Source: Paralichthys olivaceus
Lineage: Eukaryota; Chordata; Actinopteri; Pleuronectiformes; Paralichthyidae
Reading direction: 5' to 3'
DNA length: 64,000 nt
Assembly: GCF_024713975.1 (NCBI RefSeq)
Contig: NC_091114.1
Coordinates: 10,884,001-10,948,000, forward strand
Positions 26,701-37,600 of this stretch are shown here, in pieces. A program made the position numbers and the translations under genes. Under the pieces are notes generated by a model. The model made no database searches. It was not told the DNA's origin and saw nothing but the letters and a program-made list of their open reading frames with translations. Every line of letters starts with the position of its first letter. Positions within the stretch are counted from its first letter, which is position 1.

Positions 26701-29089
26701 AAATAATTAAAGAAACTCAACCTGCTGATTCCATAAACGTATGTTGGTCTGCATGTGGAATGTTTATCTCACAAGTTAAAAAAAACCTCAATAATCAATT
26801 TGATAATTTTTATCAAACTGAAAACACACACACATAAGTGCTGATCTCTGTCATGTCATTAATTGCGGTTAAACCAGGTAGGATGAAGTTTTCTAACTGC
26901 ACTGAGTGTTTATAAAAAGCTCTGAGCACAACATCCAGCACACAAACAATAAGGGACAGTTTATTGTAGAAGTGTTTGAAGAGGACTCACTAATGACTCC
27001 GGAGCATCAACACAGGACAAGGCAGGTGAAGAACTGGCAATAAAAAGGAAAAATAAGCATCAATATTGCATCTGCTCTTTATTTAAACAGCTCACAAGGA
27101 AAAAATGAGCCGCAGATTGGTTGAAATAACGACTTGAAGAGACTTCCATCGACTTCCCGCGAGTGTAGGGCACAAACAGTCCCAGGTCAAATTTCACAGA
27201 GCCCCTCCAAACTGAATCCACTGAAAGCTGATTTAAAGTCAAAGAGGATTTTCAAATGCAGATGAAATTCATTTGCTTTTCTCTTTTTCCTTTTATTCCA
27301 CCCCACCCCCCTCGCCCCTTATTCCACAGGCGCATAATCCGAAATGTGTGTCACTGTCAGTGGGGTGCGGAGATTTGAGCGATTTCAAGACGTCTCCTTA
27401 AAGTCTCCCATTTAAAATTCATTGAAAACCGATTTGGGGGAAGATGGCGCTGGTGGTGGTGGGGGGTGAAGAAAATCAATTTGAAACGGTTATGAGTTAT
27501 GAAAACAAATTCCACATTGATTGGCTCCCACACTTATCTTTCCCCGTGTAAACAAATGGTCCATGGGAGGAAAATGCAAATTGCATTAGCCTCAGTGCTG
27601 CTGAAGGTCAAAATCAGCTGATACAATTACGGGCTGTTTAGGAGCGGCGCTGGATTAGCATAATGAGAGGAGCTACTTAAACATGAAAGAGCACCTTTAA
27701 TATTCCACAGGTGATGAAATCATTGGTGTAAATGACGCCTAAAATACATTTATGCATCAGAGGCCAAACAGAAATAATAGAAGCTGCTTTGTCTTTTAAA
27801 TATGTGACATTTGTTTCAAGCTGCCTGAAACCAGTGATTACACAAGGAGGCTCATAATCTGTGAGCTGAACGATCAATTTACCCTCGGACGCAACTTGTA
27901 TCCTTGGCTTTTAAAATCACACGGAAAGTTTTAACAATGCAAAGATACTGGAAGTATACACAGAAAAAAGTGATGATTCTGAGACGTCCTCTTTCTTTTT
28001 TCTCTACTCGTCAGATTGGAGTCTCCAACACGGACTCTGACCATGGAGGCTCCCAGGGGGGTCGAGGCGAGCGCTGCCAAGGGGCCGCTGAAGGTCAGCA
28101 GTCGAAAGGACCTGCATCTGGAGTCAACGGAGGGAGAGGTGAGGAGGAAGTCAAAAATAAAATCAGAGCTTGAAATTCTCTTTCGTGCCCATGCTGATAT
28201 TTATCCGCCTTTATTTTCTTATTAATGTATTTATTTGACATTGTTTATTAGTATTTAGATTATGTCACATAATCAATCTCATAAACAATCTCACATCTCG
28301 TTAAATGGAATGCAGCACAATATAACAGACCTGTAATACATCCTCCCTTCATGAAGGTTATTGGAACGAGTTTAGAGACATGTTGATTCACCATAATGAT
28401 CGCTGTGGCTTGCAGTACTTTGGCCGAAACATCTCACACGAGCACATTCACGGGAAACACAAATGCAAAAGAGTGCAAACACAACAGCACAAATGCAAAC
28501 TCAACAACAGGAATGTAAACGCAACAACACTACTGCATAGATTGAAAATAAAGATGGACGACGATTCTCCACTTCCTGTTGTTGTACAACAATGGCAGCC
28601 ACCATCTTGTGCTTTTGATGTGGAGCCGCGGTATCGTGCTCTCGACCAATCACGTCAGACAACCATAACACATCAGACCAGCAGCAGCAGCAGCAGCCTG
28701 GCTTAAAAAATGAATAACTTACTAAATAAAAATACTTGACAGAGAGATGGAGTATTCAGCGTATTTCACTGCACTGTCACATTGTATTCACTGATTGCTC
28801 ATTTATCAGTCTGAGTTAGTAATAAATCCCCTCAGGTCGTCTCTGCTGACATTATTTAAATGACCTCCTGCTCGTCTCTGGTGTTTTTCCCTCCCAGATC
28901 CTTTTAGACGCCAACACCGTGCAGCTGGGCAGCCTCCCGCTCGGCGTCTACACGGCGTCCCCCAGTCAGGCCTCCCACGAGCAGGCCGTGTACGAGGTGT
29001 GCGTCTGCCCCAGCGGCAAGATCTACCTCTCTCCTGCCGAGAGCAGCTCCACCTGCCAGGCCATGAGCAACATCTGCCTCTGGAGCTGA
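6025..29089 (+). CDS. sgcz: zeta-sarcoglycan (3' seven coding exons, N-terminal exon not seen)
   Basis: Coding exons, all GT-AG and phase-consistent: 6025-6219, 9742-9843, 18676-18763, 19770-19892, 20069-20141, 28015-28138 and 28898-29089 (TGA). Together they give 298 residues; the human protein has 299. Sarcoglycans are single-pass type II membrane proteins of the dystrophin-associated complex in muscle. Visible: the conserved [11 protein letters not shown] stretch leading into the membrane segment (about residues 36-57), KVMNF just outside it, an NVT glycosylation sequon, the LESPTR/MEAPRGV block, and the C-terminal cysteine cluster (VCVCPSGK ... STCQ ... NICLWS). The ending [15 protein letters not shown] in the membrane segment and GQLTGQL favour zeta over the gamma and delta paralogues. 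The first exon opens with Ile where human zeta has its Met, so translation must begin in an upstream exon. Paralogue assignment is from remembered family sequences; it is strong but not computed. Confidence 0.95.
7403..7554. repeat. interrupted (CA)n microsatellite
   Basis: About 150 bases of CA repeats broken by regularly placed CT dinucleotides. Confidence 0.95.
9471..9665 (+). mobile_element. tRNA-derived SINE
   Basis: Head GGGCGGCTGTGGCTGCAGAG with an A-box-like segment, then GTTTGATCCC as a decayed B box, a tRNA-unrelated body (CCTTGGGCAAGAGGCTGAAC) and an AT-rich end. It matches the pattern of an abundant acanthomorph SINE and ends about 75 bases before the second sgcz exon listed here. 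Confidence 0.75.
14120..14400 (+). mobile_element. dispersed repeat family B, copy 1
   Basis: Shares ordered blocks with 45,455-45,700: GCTGCTGTCAGACAAACT, then GTGTTGATGATGTTTCTAAA and ACAGATGCC. Two independent diverged copies suggest a non-autonomous transposon-like repeat. Confidence 0.55.
18309..18402 (+). mobile_element. dispersed repeat family C fragment
   Basis: AAGATGGACGACATGGTGG, then CACCTGGTGGCTGGCTACTG and TAGGTCATAAATTCCACC. Parts recur at 28,545-28,690 and 31,060-31,410. Confidence 0.5.
18764..19769. other. sgcz intron, no gene seen
   Basis: A short purine-rich GGAGGA run at about 19,335-19,365; nothing else recognised. Confidence 0.6.
20663..20711. repeat. (CA)n microsatellite
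   Basis: About 24 uninterrupted CA units. Confidence 0.95.
21175..21445. mobile_element. degenerate interspersed repeat
   Basis: GATGACCCAAATGCAGAGGC at one end, AGGTGACACCAGACACAGGT and GTGACGCAGGTCGTCACAGG at the other. The arrangement resembles non-autonomous elements common in fish introns. No coding capacity and no clear terminal inverted repeats seen. Confidence 0.45.
28435..28530. repeat. short imperfect tandem repeat
   Basis: Repeated ACAAATGCAAAC / CAACAACA-type units inside an sgcz intron. Confidence 0.6.
28545..28697 (+). mobile_element. dispersed repeat family C, copy, ending in (CAG)n
   Basis: AAAGATGGACGACGATTCTC, CCACTTCCTGTTGTTG, GCCACCATCTTGTGCTTTTG and CTCGACCAATCACGTCAG, followed by six to seven CAG units. 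Blocks match 31,065-31,230. Confidence 0.55.
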
Positions 29090-29801
29090 CCTGGTGATCT
29101 AAGGACACCGCGAACATCTGCCCTGGATCAGCTTAGGTTGAGACCCATTTGACGTCGGAGCTCAAACTCTTCGGTTCCTGAGCTGTTCGGATTATTTCGG
29201 AGGCGTCTGACACCAGCGGTGGTCGAACTGAAGGTCAGGACTCACCGCTGGCGGAGGAACTTCAGTCAGCTCTCTCTGAAATCAGGAATATCTCAAACAT
29301 TTCTACTACCTTCTATCGCAGTCAGAGGACACGACTTTTATTTTTCTACTCTTAAGTTCAACGTTAACACGCAGCGGCTGTCTTTAGGATTCAGAGAGAA
29401 CAAGAAAAGACAAAACACAGGTGCCTTCTGCTGTGAAAGAACTCACGTCGAACCCGTCTGTGTCAAAGGTTATAGAAGTTGAGATAGTAGAAAGGGAAGT
29501 AAGCACAATTCTCTCATGGGTTTTTAGATTATTTTTGAACTTTCTTAGTTTTACTGTTATCCACCGTGTTAGCAGCTGTTTTTGAAATGAAACATGTTCT
29601 TGTGTGGCACATCACACTCGACCTTGATAAAGACGAGGGAAACGACACAATCGTGGCTGTTTTGAATGTTCACGTTGTAAAAACTCCTTCACTTTAAGGT
29701 AAATATCCTTTTTTTAAATGATGTTTACTATGACGGAGTCTTGGGGCCATATCGAACGAAAAGATATTGAGATTTAGAGAATAAGGTCCTAATATTACAA
29801 G

Positions 29802-29807
29802 AATAAA
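29802..29807 (+). promoter_or_regulatory. possible poly(A) signal for sgcz
   Basis: AATAAA hexamer about 710 bases downstream of the sgcz stop codon. It is plausible for a 3' UTR end, but the region is AT-rich and chance hexamers are expected. Confidence 0.25.
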
Positions 29808-30746
29808 ATTGTTATTAAATGTAATTGAATGATCAGCAAAGTTCAATTCCTTCTGTATCTAAAATCTGGTCTAACAGTCTCGTCTTTGAATATCACGCAG
29901 ACGAAACAGGAAGTTTCCTCCGAGTCTGTCTGGTTCTTTTTTCAGTTTCTTGCAGAATCTTAGTCCTGATACTTGTGGTGCTGATGAGCACAAATATCAG
30001 TATTTTGTTATTTTTTGAATCCTTTGCTAAAGTATAACTGAACAAAATGCTTCATATTCTTCATTTTAACACAGGCGACAGACTGATCTTCTGATAACCC
30101 CCCTCTAAAATGACACGTCGCCTTAAATGATGCCTTTATTCTCATGCATCAGAAACAAAACAAAAATCTCACAGTGTCCCTTGTATCTCCATCATCGGAT
30201 GGAATTTCTTCAGTTTTTGTGGAATTATAAATGTAAAGATTTCCTGCATTTCAAACCTCTTCTCGTTCATTTAAAGTTGTGCTGCCACTTCATTCTTGAC
30301 CTTGGAAACTGTAGTTAAGAAAATCTCACCACAAGCTTTTTGATCATGTTACATAATCCTCAGAAGGAGTGAGACGTCTTTAATCTACAGATCCATGACA
30401 ACAGGGCACCTCCATCTACTGATGAAGCCCAAGAGTCTTTTCTTTAAAGATCATGAATACAGATGTAATCTTTAATTCATCTTTTGCAAAGTTTAAAGAA
30501 ACTCTTCTGGATGTTAAGACCCCACCCAGTGCGTGAACTCTCCGAGGCGGCGGCCCTCGGTGGGGTGTGACACTGGAGCCTGGCTGACCTTGGCTCCGCA
30601 GCTGAGGGCGAGGCAGGCCGCCATGTGTCAGCAGGTCTGCTGGAGCGCAAGGTCTCGCTCCACGCCACTTCCTCATCCGCCATCATCGGCCTCCAGCAGC
30701 TTGTTTGGTAAGAGTTACCGTGGCATTTTAACAAGAGCTTAGCTGA

Positions 30747-30748
<2 letters not shown>

Positions 30749-30778
<30 letters not shown>
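30749..30778. repeat. (GT)n microsatellite
   Basis: About 15 GT units. Confidence 0.95.
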
Positions 30779-30780
<2 letters not shown>

Positions 30781-31059
30781 GTGAGTGTCTCTGATCCCAC
30801 ACATCATGTTGGTCGAGCTAATGTGACAAATCCAAAAAACTATTTGTATTATTAAAGTCATTTTACCTTCTAAATGATTAACTCTGATGTGGTAATGGAA
30901 CAGTGGTTTGACCGTGCATGAAAGAAAGACACTTCTTGACATCACTCACACACGACTCAGCTCATCACTGAGCAGTTACGCCTGATGCGAATGCGACACT
31001 GTGTCAGGAGAGAAACAAAGTCATATATATCTCAAATAATTGAACAGATGGTTGTTTTT

Positions 31060-31410
31060 GAAAAGACGGAGCATACGTCTCCACTTCCTCCTGTCGTGTA
31101 AAAGATACAGATGCCGCCATTTTGCAGTTTTGACATGATCTGGAGCCAGAGACGGTGCAGAAGCGACGGCGCTGTGGAGGCGAGGTCCCGCCGATGCACG
31201 GGCTCGACCAATCACGAGTCAGTCTCAGCTGTCAATCATGACGTTTCAGCCCGTTTTTATATCATCAAATAATTAATGGACTTGAAGATCATGATAAGAA
31301 CTATTTTTTACCTTTAGCTTGGTGTTCCATCCATTAACGTGGTAGAGGCGGGGTTTATGACTTATACTGCAACCAGCCATTAGGGGTCACTCTTCTCTAC
31401 ATTAGACAGA
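31060..31410 (+). mobile_element. dispersed repeat family C, longest copy
   Basis: CGTCTCCACTTCCTCCTGTC, GCCGCCATTTTGCAGTTTTG, GGCTCGACCAATCACGAGTC, then GGTGTTCCATCCATTAACGT and TGACTTATACTGCAACCAGC. It joins both the start seen at 28,545 and the end seen at 18,309. Confidence 0.6.
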
Positions 31411-34400
31411 GAGTGGCCTGCACAGTATATCTGGATATAATAATGATAATAAGACAGTGTTAAAATAATAACATTAAAATCATAAAACAGACAACACACA
31501 GGTGATAAAGTGTAGCAGGATCAATAAAACAGATTCGAGCCGCAATCAGTATAAAATATATTCATCAACAAAACGGTTGCTTGATTTTCTGCCGCTGCAT
31601 CATCTCGGCACTAAATTAAATGAGTTCATCGAGGTTGTGAAGCACAGTAAAAAAAAAAAGAGTTCATTACTCAAACTGAAACACGCCAAGTGATGTAAAT
31701 CACCTGTCAATCTCACCAAGCCCAGTGTCAAGACAAAGAAATGAAGATTTTATGATAAAAGAACAGAAAATTTAACAAAACAAAACGGTTTTCTTACAAA
31801 TTCTCCACAAAAATAGTCAATTAAAACCTGAAATGGGAGTAATGATGACACAAACCTGCCTCCTACACATTCTATCACCCTCTATTTGTCATTATCCGTC
31901 TCCTTCCCTGTAATGTTGAAGTGCATCTTGCCTCAGCGTTTCACCAGCTGCAGGCTGAACCATGATGAAGTCTTTTCCTTCTCCGAGCAGAGCTGGACGG
32001 AGGAGACGTTAGTGGAGTCTGCTGCTGCTGCACATCCCAACTTCTCTGCTCTTAATTAAGCCCAAAGTTGCCATAAAATAAAAACAGATCTGAGCAGTGA
32101 TGCAGGAGCAACTGCAGTTTTTGTGGAACGGCTCAGCAGCAGCGAATGTTTCCAGGAGAAGTGATGAAGAGTAATGAACGTGTGACGACAGCTGATGAAG
32201 AATAAGGGCTGCTGGTGTTTGTGCTGACTCAGAATCTGACTTTCAAATGACATCAGTTTCTGTCAGAACGAGGCCGGTGAAAAGTCCCAGAATCTACTGA
32301 GAATTTCTCTGCACATTTTCTCGACTTGTGCATCATCAAATCTCAGAGTAACTCGCTCCGCCTGCAGTGATGCTGACATGCAGCGAGCAGGCGAAAATCT
32401 ACTCCTGTGGATTCACGTTTTTCTATGAGTCTTCATTCAGTTTAAAGTCTCAGTGTAAATAATATTTGGTCCCGATTCGGAAAAGTTCAGTTTATCTTCA
32501 TTTTTCAGCTCCTTTTCAGTTTTCATTCCCTGACTTTCATCTCCCTTTTTGTCATTTGTCTGTTTTCAAAGCATCAAGTATAAATTATAACGCAGTTGTT
32601 ATCACACCTTTCAGTCAATGTCACTCCAACACATATGGTTTTTGCCCTTTTCTTTGTAATTTATGCAAAATAGACCAAATAATTCATACAAGAATCTAGT
32701 TTCAAATGTGCCTCATAGTGAAAAGCAGAGATTATGAATGATTTGACTGTAGTTAGGATCAGAGGAACTTATATCGATGGATTATCACAGACGGGTAAAG
32801 GCCAAAGATTAGTGAGGATATTGTTCTGAATTAGTATTTTAATCGACATCATGAGATAATGTTGTGTTTCATTATGCATGTTTAGACCCACTGTCTCATA
32901 ACAAGCACACATGCTACAAACTACAATAAAACAAAGACAATTCAAAGTGGTAATTCATTTTACTTGCAAAGAGTGTAGAATGGAAACACCCTTGTTACTT
33001 CCATGGCAGTTAGATAAAATAAAATAATTTATTTCTGATGGTTAAAGATTTAGAAAAGGGTCAAATTTGCACCGAGGAACAGGAAGGAAAAGAAAATCCT
33101 CGTTTTTCACATGAACAACAAGGTCACATCCTCCGTCCTGCAGGTTTATAAATATGGACCACTGTTATCTTTACAAGATGAGATGGTGTGTTCAGGTGGA
33201 ACTTTGATATCACCCTCCATCCACAGACCGTCCTCATGCTCGATGGAGCTCTTTCAGCTTCCTACACAAGTTCTACTTATATCTTTTCATGCACTGGGCT
33301 GTCAAGCACTTTGTAAGGAAATCCAAATTTAAGCAAATTGAAAGATGAATGTAAACTGTCATAGGTGAACTTTGAGGCTGCATGTAAATATCCACTACAC
33401 AAACAGCAGCTGATCATTGCTCCAGATTCACATTAAGCTGAAAAAAGCTGTTTGAAACTGTGGTGAAAACTGGTTCCAGCTGCTGCAGATGTGCAGCGAG
33501 TCCTGCTCAGGACTTCAGCTTTATTATTTGTCTATAATATCATTAAGTTATTTTGTGGTTGTCGCTGCCCGAGAATGATTTTCAACACAAAGTCTACAAC
33601 CCAGTTCTCTGCAGATCAAAAACTTTGCTTGTGCTGCCATCTAGTGGCGATAGACCAGAGGTTCACAAGTTAACTAGTCTGCCATTAATGAATTAATTGG
33701 ATTGTAAAATCAGACAAATACATCAACTAAAGTATGTTTTAAATTGTAGTGCCTTCATACCTTTAATTCAGAAAGTAAGTATCTAACAGTAAACTGAGCT
33801 CTCTAACCATCATTCATGATAAAACACAGTAAATTGGAGAAAAGAACCAAACTTGAACCAGGTAGTTTACCTGTAAGTCTAAACTTCAGACTAAATATAA
33901 TGAGAAGAATCAGACCTTTGTTTTCAGAGGAAACATAAACATTCGTTGTGTTTAAAAAAAAAAAAAAAAGAGACAAGAACTCTGAATATGGAAGAATCTT
34001 TAATTCTTGAACAAACCCTTAAAACGAATGAGTGTATCTGCATAAAAAACCCCACGACAGCTCGCCTCATGACGATGAGCTGTAACCTTAAAGTCATCTG
34101 CTGAATGAGCCATGAGGTCCCTGGTGAATTATATACTATGGATTTTCTTGACAGTAAGAATAATAAGTGAATAATAAGATCATTTTGAATAGATAGTGGA
34201 TACAGATCGTTCAGATACTGGCTGTAAATGTTATCAATGTCTAGATAAGGTCATGGCACCAATAAAAAAAATATTCAAAGTCTGTGACATTGATATTGAC
34301 ATTGATATTTAGAAATAAAGAGCTTAAGACATTAATTGAACACTGTTCTTTTAGAACTCCAAGTTTTAGAAAATAAAACTCAATATTTGTAAAATCAGAT

Positions 34401-34627
34401 ATTGCTTTTTACTGGCATTTAATTTTCTTTTTTTAACATCTGATATCTTGTTACTTCTGGTCCAAAAATATATATAAAATATAATAAATGATTAAGATAA
34501 GTAGTCATGAACTAATACATTCCTTCAAAACCTCTACTAATAAGGGGTGGTTTCTGTGTTTTACTAAAAACAAATACTTCTTCGAGAGGCAGTAAAAGCC
34601 TTTAAACTCTGTGCGAGTGATTCTAGT

Positions 34628-34633
34628 TTTATT
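34628..34633 (-). promoter_or_regulatory. poly(A) signal of the TTC31-like gene
   Basis: AATAAA on the minus strand, about 45 bases beyond the stop codon at 34,679. Position and orientation fit a short 3' UTR. Confidence 0.45.
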
Positions 34634-34678
34634 GGGAGATTTTAGATGCAGTGAAGCTCAGACGCATCTCATGTCCCG

Positions 34679-37600
34679 TCAGTTCTTCTCGTCGTCTTTG
34701 TGTTCAGGCACGGGCCTGTGAGGGCAGATAGGTGGACGGCTTCCATATACATTTTGCCTGCAAATGATTATGAGGACATGTGTCAGAGTGAAAAAACACA
34801 AGTCGTCATTTTTGTTATCTTGATAACAACCCTCCATGGCCGGAGGACTAACAGCTGAGAGCAGTCACTTAGCTAAAGCACATTTTTCAGTAACTCCAGT
34901 CAGGTTCATGTTAACCATCACATCCAGTCATCACACCGAGCTAACAGCGTCCTGCTCCTCGTCTGCAGAGGGTGTGAGCAATATCAATAGAAAGTGAAAC
35001 AAGATGAGCTATTGTTTTCAGACTAAGACACATGAAGCACTCACCACGGATTTTCATTCTGCAAGAAATCAGCTTTGAGGGCAGATCTTGAAATGCCAAT
35101 GCCATGAGGAATCCTGTCTGGATATCTCACAGCGATCTTCATCCCGTTCAGATCAAAGCCCTGAAGACACCAACAAATTGTATCTACATTTTATCTACAG
35201 GAGAAATTATTCCTGTAGGTTAGATGGAGGCTGACGTTGCTTTATTTCTTATGGACGTATGTACGCATAGGGAAGGAGGCAATCATTTGTTTTTTCTTCA
35301 GCTGACCAACTGTGTGAGGGGAGCAGAGGATGGAATTTCCCTGAGTATTTACTCAGGGCGAGAGACATGATTGGGGAGGAGGATTTTGGCGAGAGACGGA
35401 ATCATCGACCTCATGCAACATTAAAAGGGTCAACTTCCATTTCTCAGCCTCTACATGGAATAAAAACCATCATGATCTTTGGAGTTAATTGCAAATCACT
35501 GCCAACATGTTCAACACAAATGCTAAACAAAGAAATTACCTAAAAATGTTGACAAATGTCAACATTTTTGCAGCCATTTGTTCTCAAAGCAAAGGCAGTG
35601 ATTAAAAGTTTAACCAAACGGTTGTAATTTCATGTTTTGTTTTGAGGCGAGAAATTAAAGTTTTAGTTCTAAATGGTTCAAAAGAGATGGAACCTGAGCT
35701 TTTTTGCAACATGTGACTGTAACTGTGATAAAAATGCATCTACAGAAATTTTTAGAAATTGTTGTAAACTGACGCAAAGGCCACTGAAAGGTTTTTATAT
35801 GAATTATTTACAGTGTTCAACAAACTGGTTTGCAGTTTCCCCTCCCCAGGTACATACAGTTTACATAAACATACAAGTGAACATTATACTATTTAAAAAA
35901 GGAAAACAAACAGTTTGTAGTCACACTGTAGTTCAGGCCCAGGATGCACACAGCAGGAAGTACTTACATGAAAACGTCGGATCGCCTCGTCACAATGCTC
36001 TTGTTTGGTAAAGTTGACGAAGGCACAACGTTTGTTAGTCAGAACCTTCACACTATAGACAACTCCAGCCCTGCAGGAGACAACAGGACAACTGTAATGC
36101 GTGTGTACACAACACTTCAATATTTGGTTGAATTGCAGAAATACAACAACTAAACAATCTTACTTGTTAAACAGGTTGGTTATCAGAGACTCAGCTACTG
36201 GATGACTCAAGTTTCCAACCCAAACTGGAAACAGCTCCCTGTTGAAAGAAAACATCACAATACATTCAAAAGAAAATGAAGGCAACAGACCTGCGGCCAG
36301 ATCCAAATATTGATCCTCTTATTTTGTGAGTCCTTTTATGCATAACACCATCATTCACAACAGTCTGGAGTTCATAAACACGTCAAATGATTTTCTGCTC
36401 TATGAGAATATACTGTCTAATTAGAGGTAAAGAAACACCAACAACTATTAATATTCTATCTGAACAGTGTTAAATTAAGAGAACTGAATCAAGAATCATC
36501 ACATAAATCACATTCGCTGATATAGTATTTATAATTGTTAGCATCACTGATAGTGAATCATTGACACGTTGACCTTTTAATAGGAAAATATTTTATGTTG
36601 TAGTATTTAAGGTGGATTCACATCACTCTGTGACACTGAAATGCTGCCGTGTGTAAACTGAGATAAATCTCAGAAAGGGACGATTTAATTCACTACAATA
36701 GAAGCATCGTGGAAAAACTCAGAGAGTATTACACTCTGCGGTCATTTGAGTGTCTGAGTTAGTTCCATCAACGAGTTGTTGTGGTGTAGTGGATTTATAC
36801 TCACGGTGGTGGTCGAATGTTTTCATGGCTGATCTTCGTGGCCTGATGAGGAGCAGGTTTGTGTTGACTCTGAATGTTTGACATATTCTGAACTGGGCCG
36901 ATGAGTTTGTTTTTAACGGTGAGGGCCTGAGAAGGATAAGCAGCGACTGCATGGTGTGTGTTGGCTGAAAGGAGTGGAGACACACCGGTGATGTTCGTGA
37001 CTTGAGGCGCTGGTGGGGCGGCACTTTGAAAAGCTCCTAAACACAAGAATAATGTTTACTATACTTTTTGTCAGTTACTGTAAGTAACTGACAAAACTTT
37101 ACTTCATCGGGGGGGGGGGCACACTCACCTGGATGGTGGTGTAACTTAGACAGAACAACTAAGGCTTCGTCAACTGTTCCATGAATAATTAAAGCATTTG
37201 AGCTCTGCTCCCGGGTGAATCCACACTCCTGCAACAAAACACACATTTGAGAATCTCCAGACTTGATGTCTGTCGACACATATCGAGTGTGTCACAGTAC
37301 AAAATATTCCTAATAGTTGATTTTCTGAGCAAAAATCAGAAATCTTAAATATACAGTATTTGAATTAAGTAACTACTGAGCTGGTACACAAAATACCAAC
37401 CAGGTTACACCCATACTAATATATTTTTAAAAAGAGCAATGATCTCCATCCAGGTGAGAGTTTTAACTCTGGAACAGAATAAGTATCTTTTCATTCCAAC
37501 ACACCTGAAAATGCATATGATGCAGATGCATGATATGCACTTCCTGTGTAAACAGGAAGAGGATTGTCTTTTCTGAAGTTGGTTGTTTAGTTGCAGAAAA

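Larger units (their letters stand above)
20142..28014. other. large sgcz intron (7.9 kb), no gene seen
   Basis: Contains a CA microsatellite, one old interspersed repeat (21,175-21,445), long AT-rich stretches and a possible conserved element at 27,400-27,670. The antisense frame 24,695-25,261 (188 codons) resembles no known protein. Confidence 0.6.
29090..34627. other. sgcz 3' UTR and intergenic DNA
   Basis: The proximal part is probably sgcz 3' UTR. Beyond it are a GC-rich island (30,530-30,715), a GT microsatellite, a repeat C copy and long AT-rich DNA from 31,400 to 34,600 in which I see no gene. Confidence 0.55.

Noticed and set aside
9844..28014. Search for the miR-383 hairpin, which lies in an SGCZ intron in mammals
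   Set aside because: I did not see its mature sequence in the introns present; it probably lies in an upstream intron outside the window.
6025..29089. Assignment to gamma- or delta-sarcoglycan
   Set aside because: The membrane segment and the NICLWS ending fit zeta better than the gamma or delta sequences I remember.
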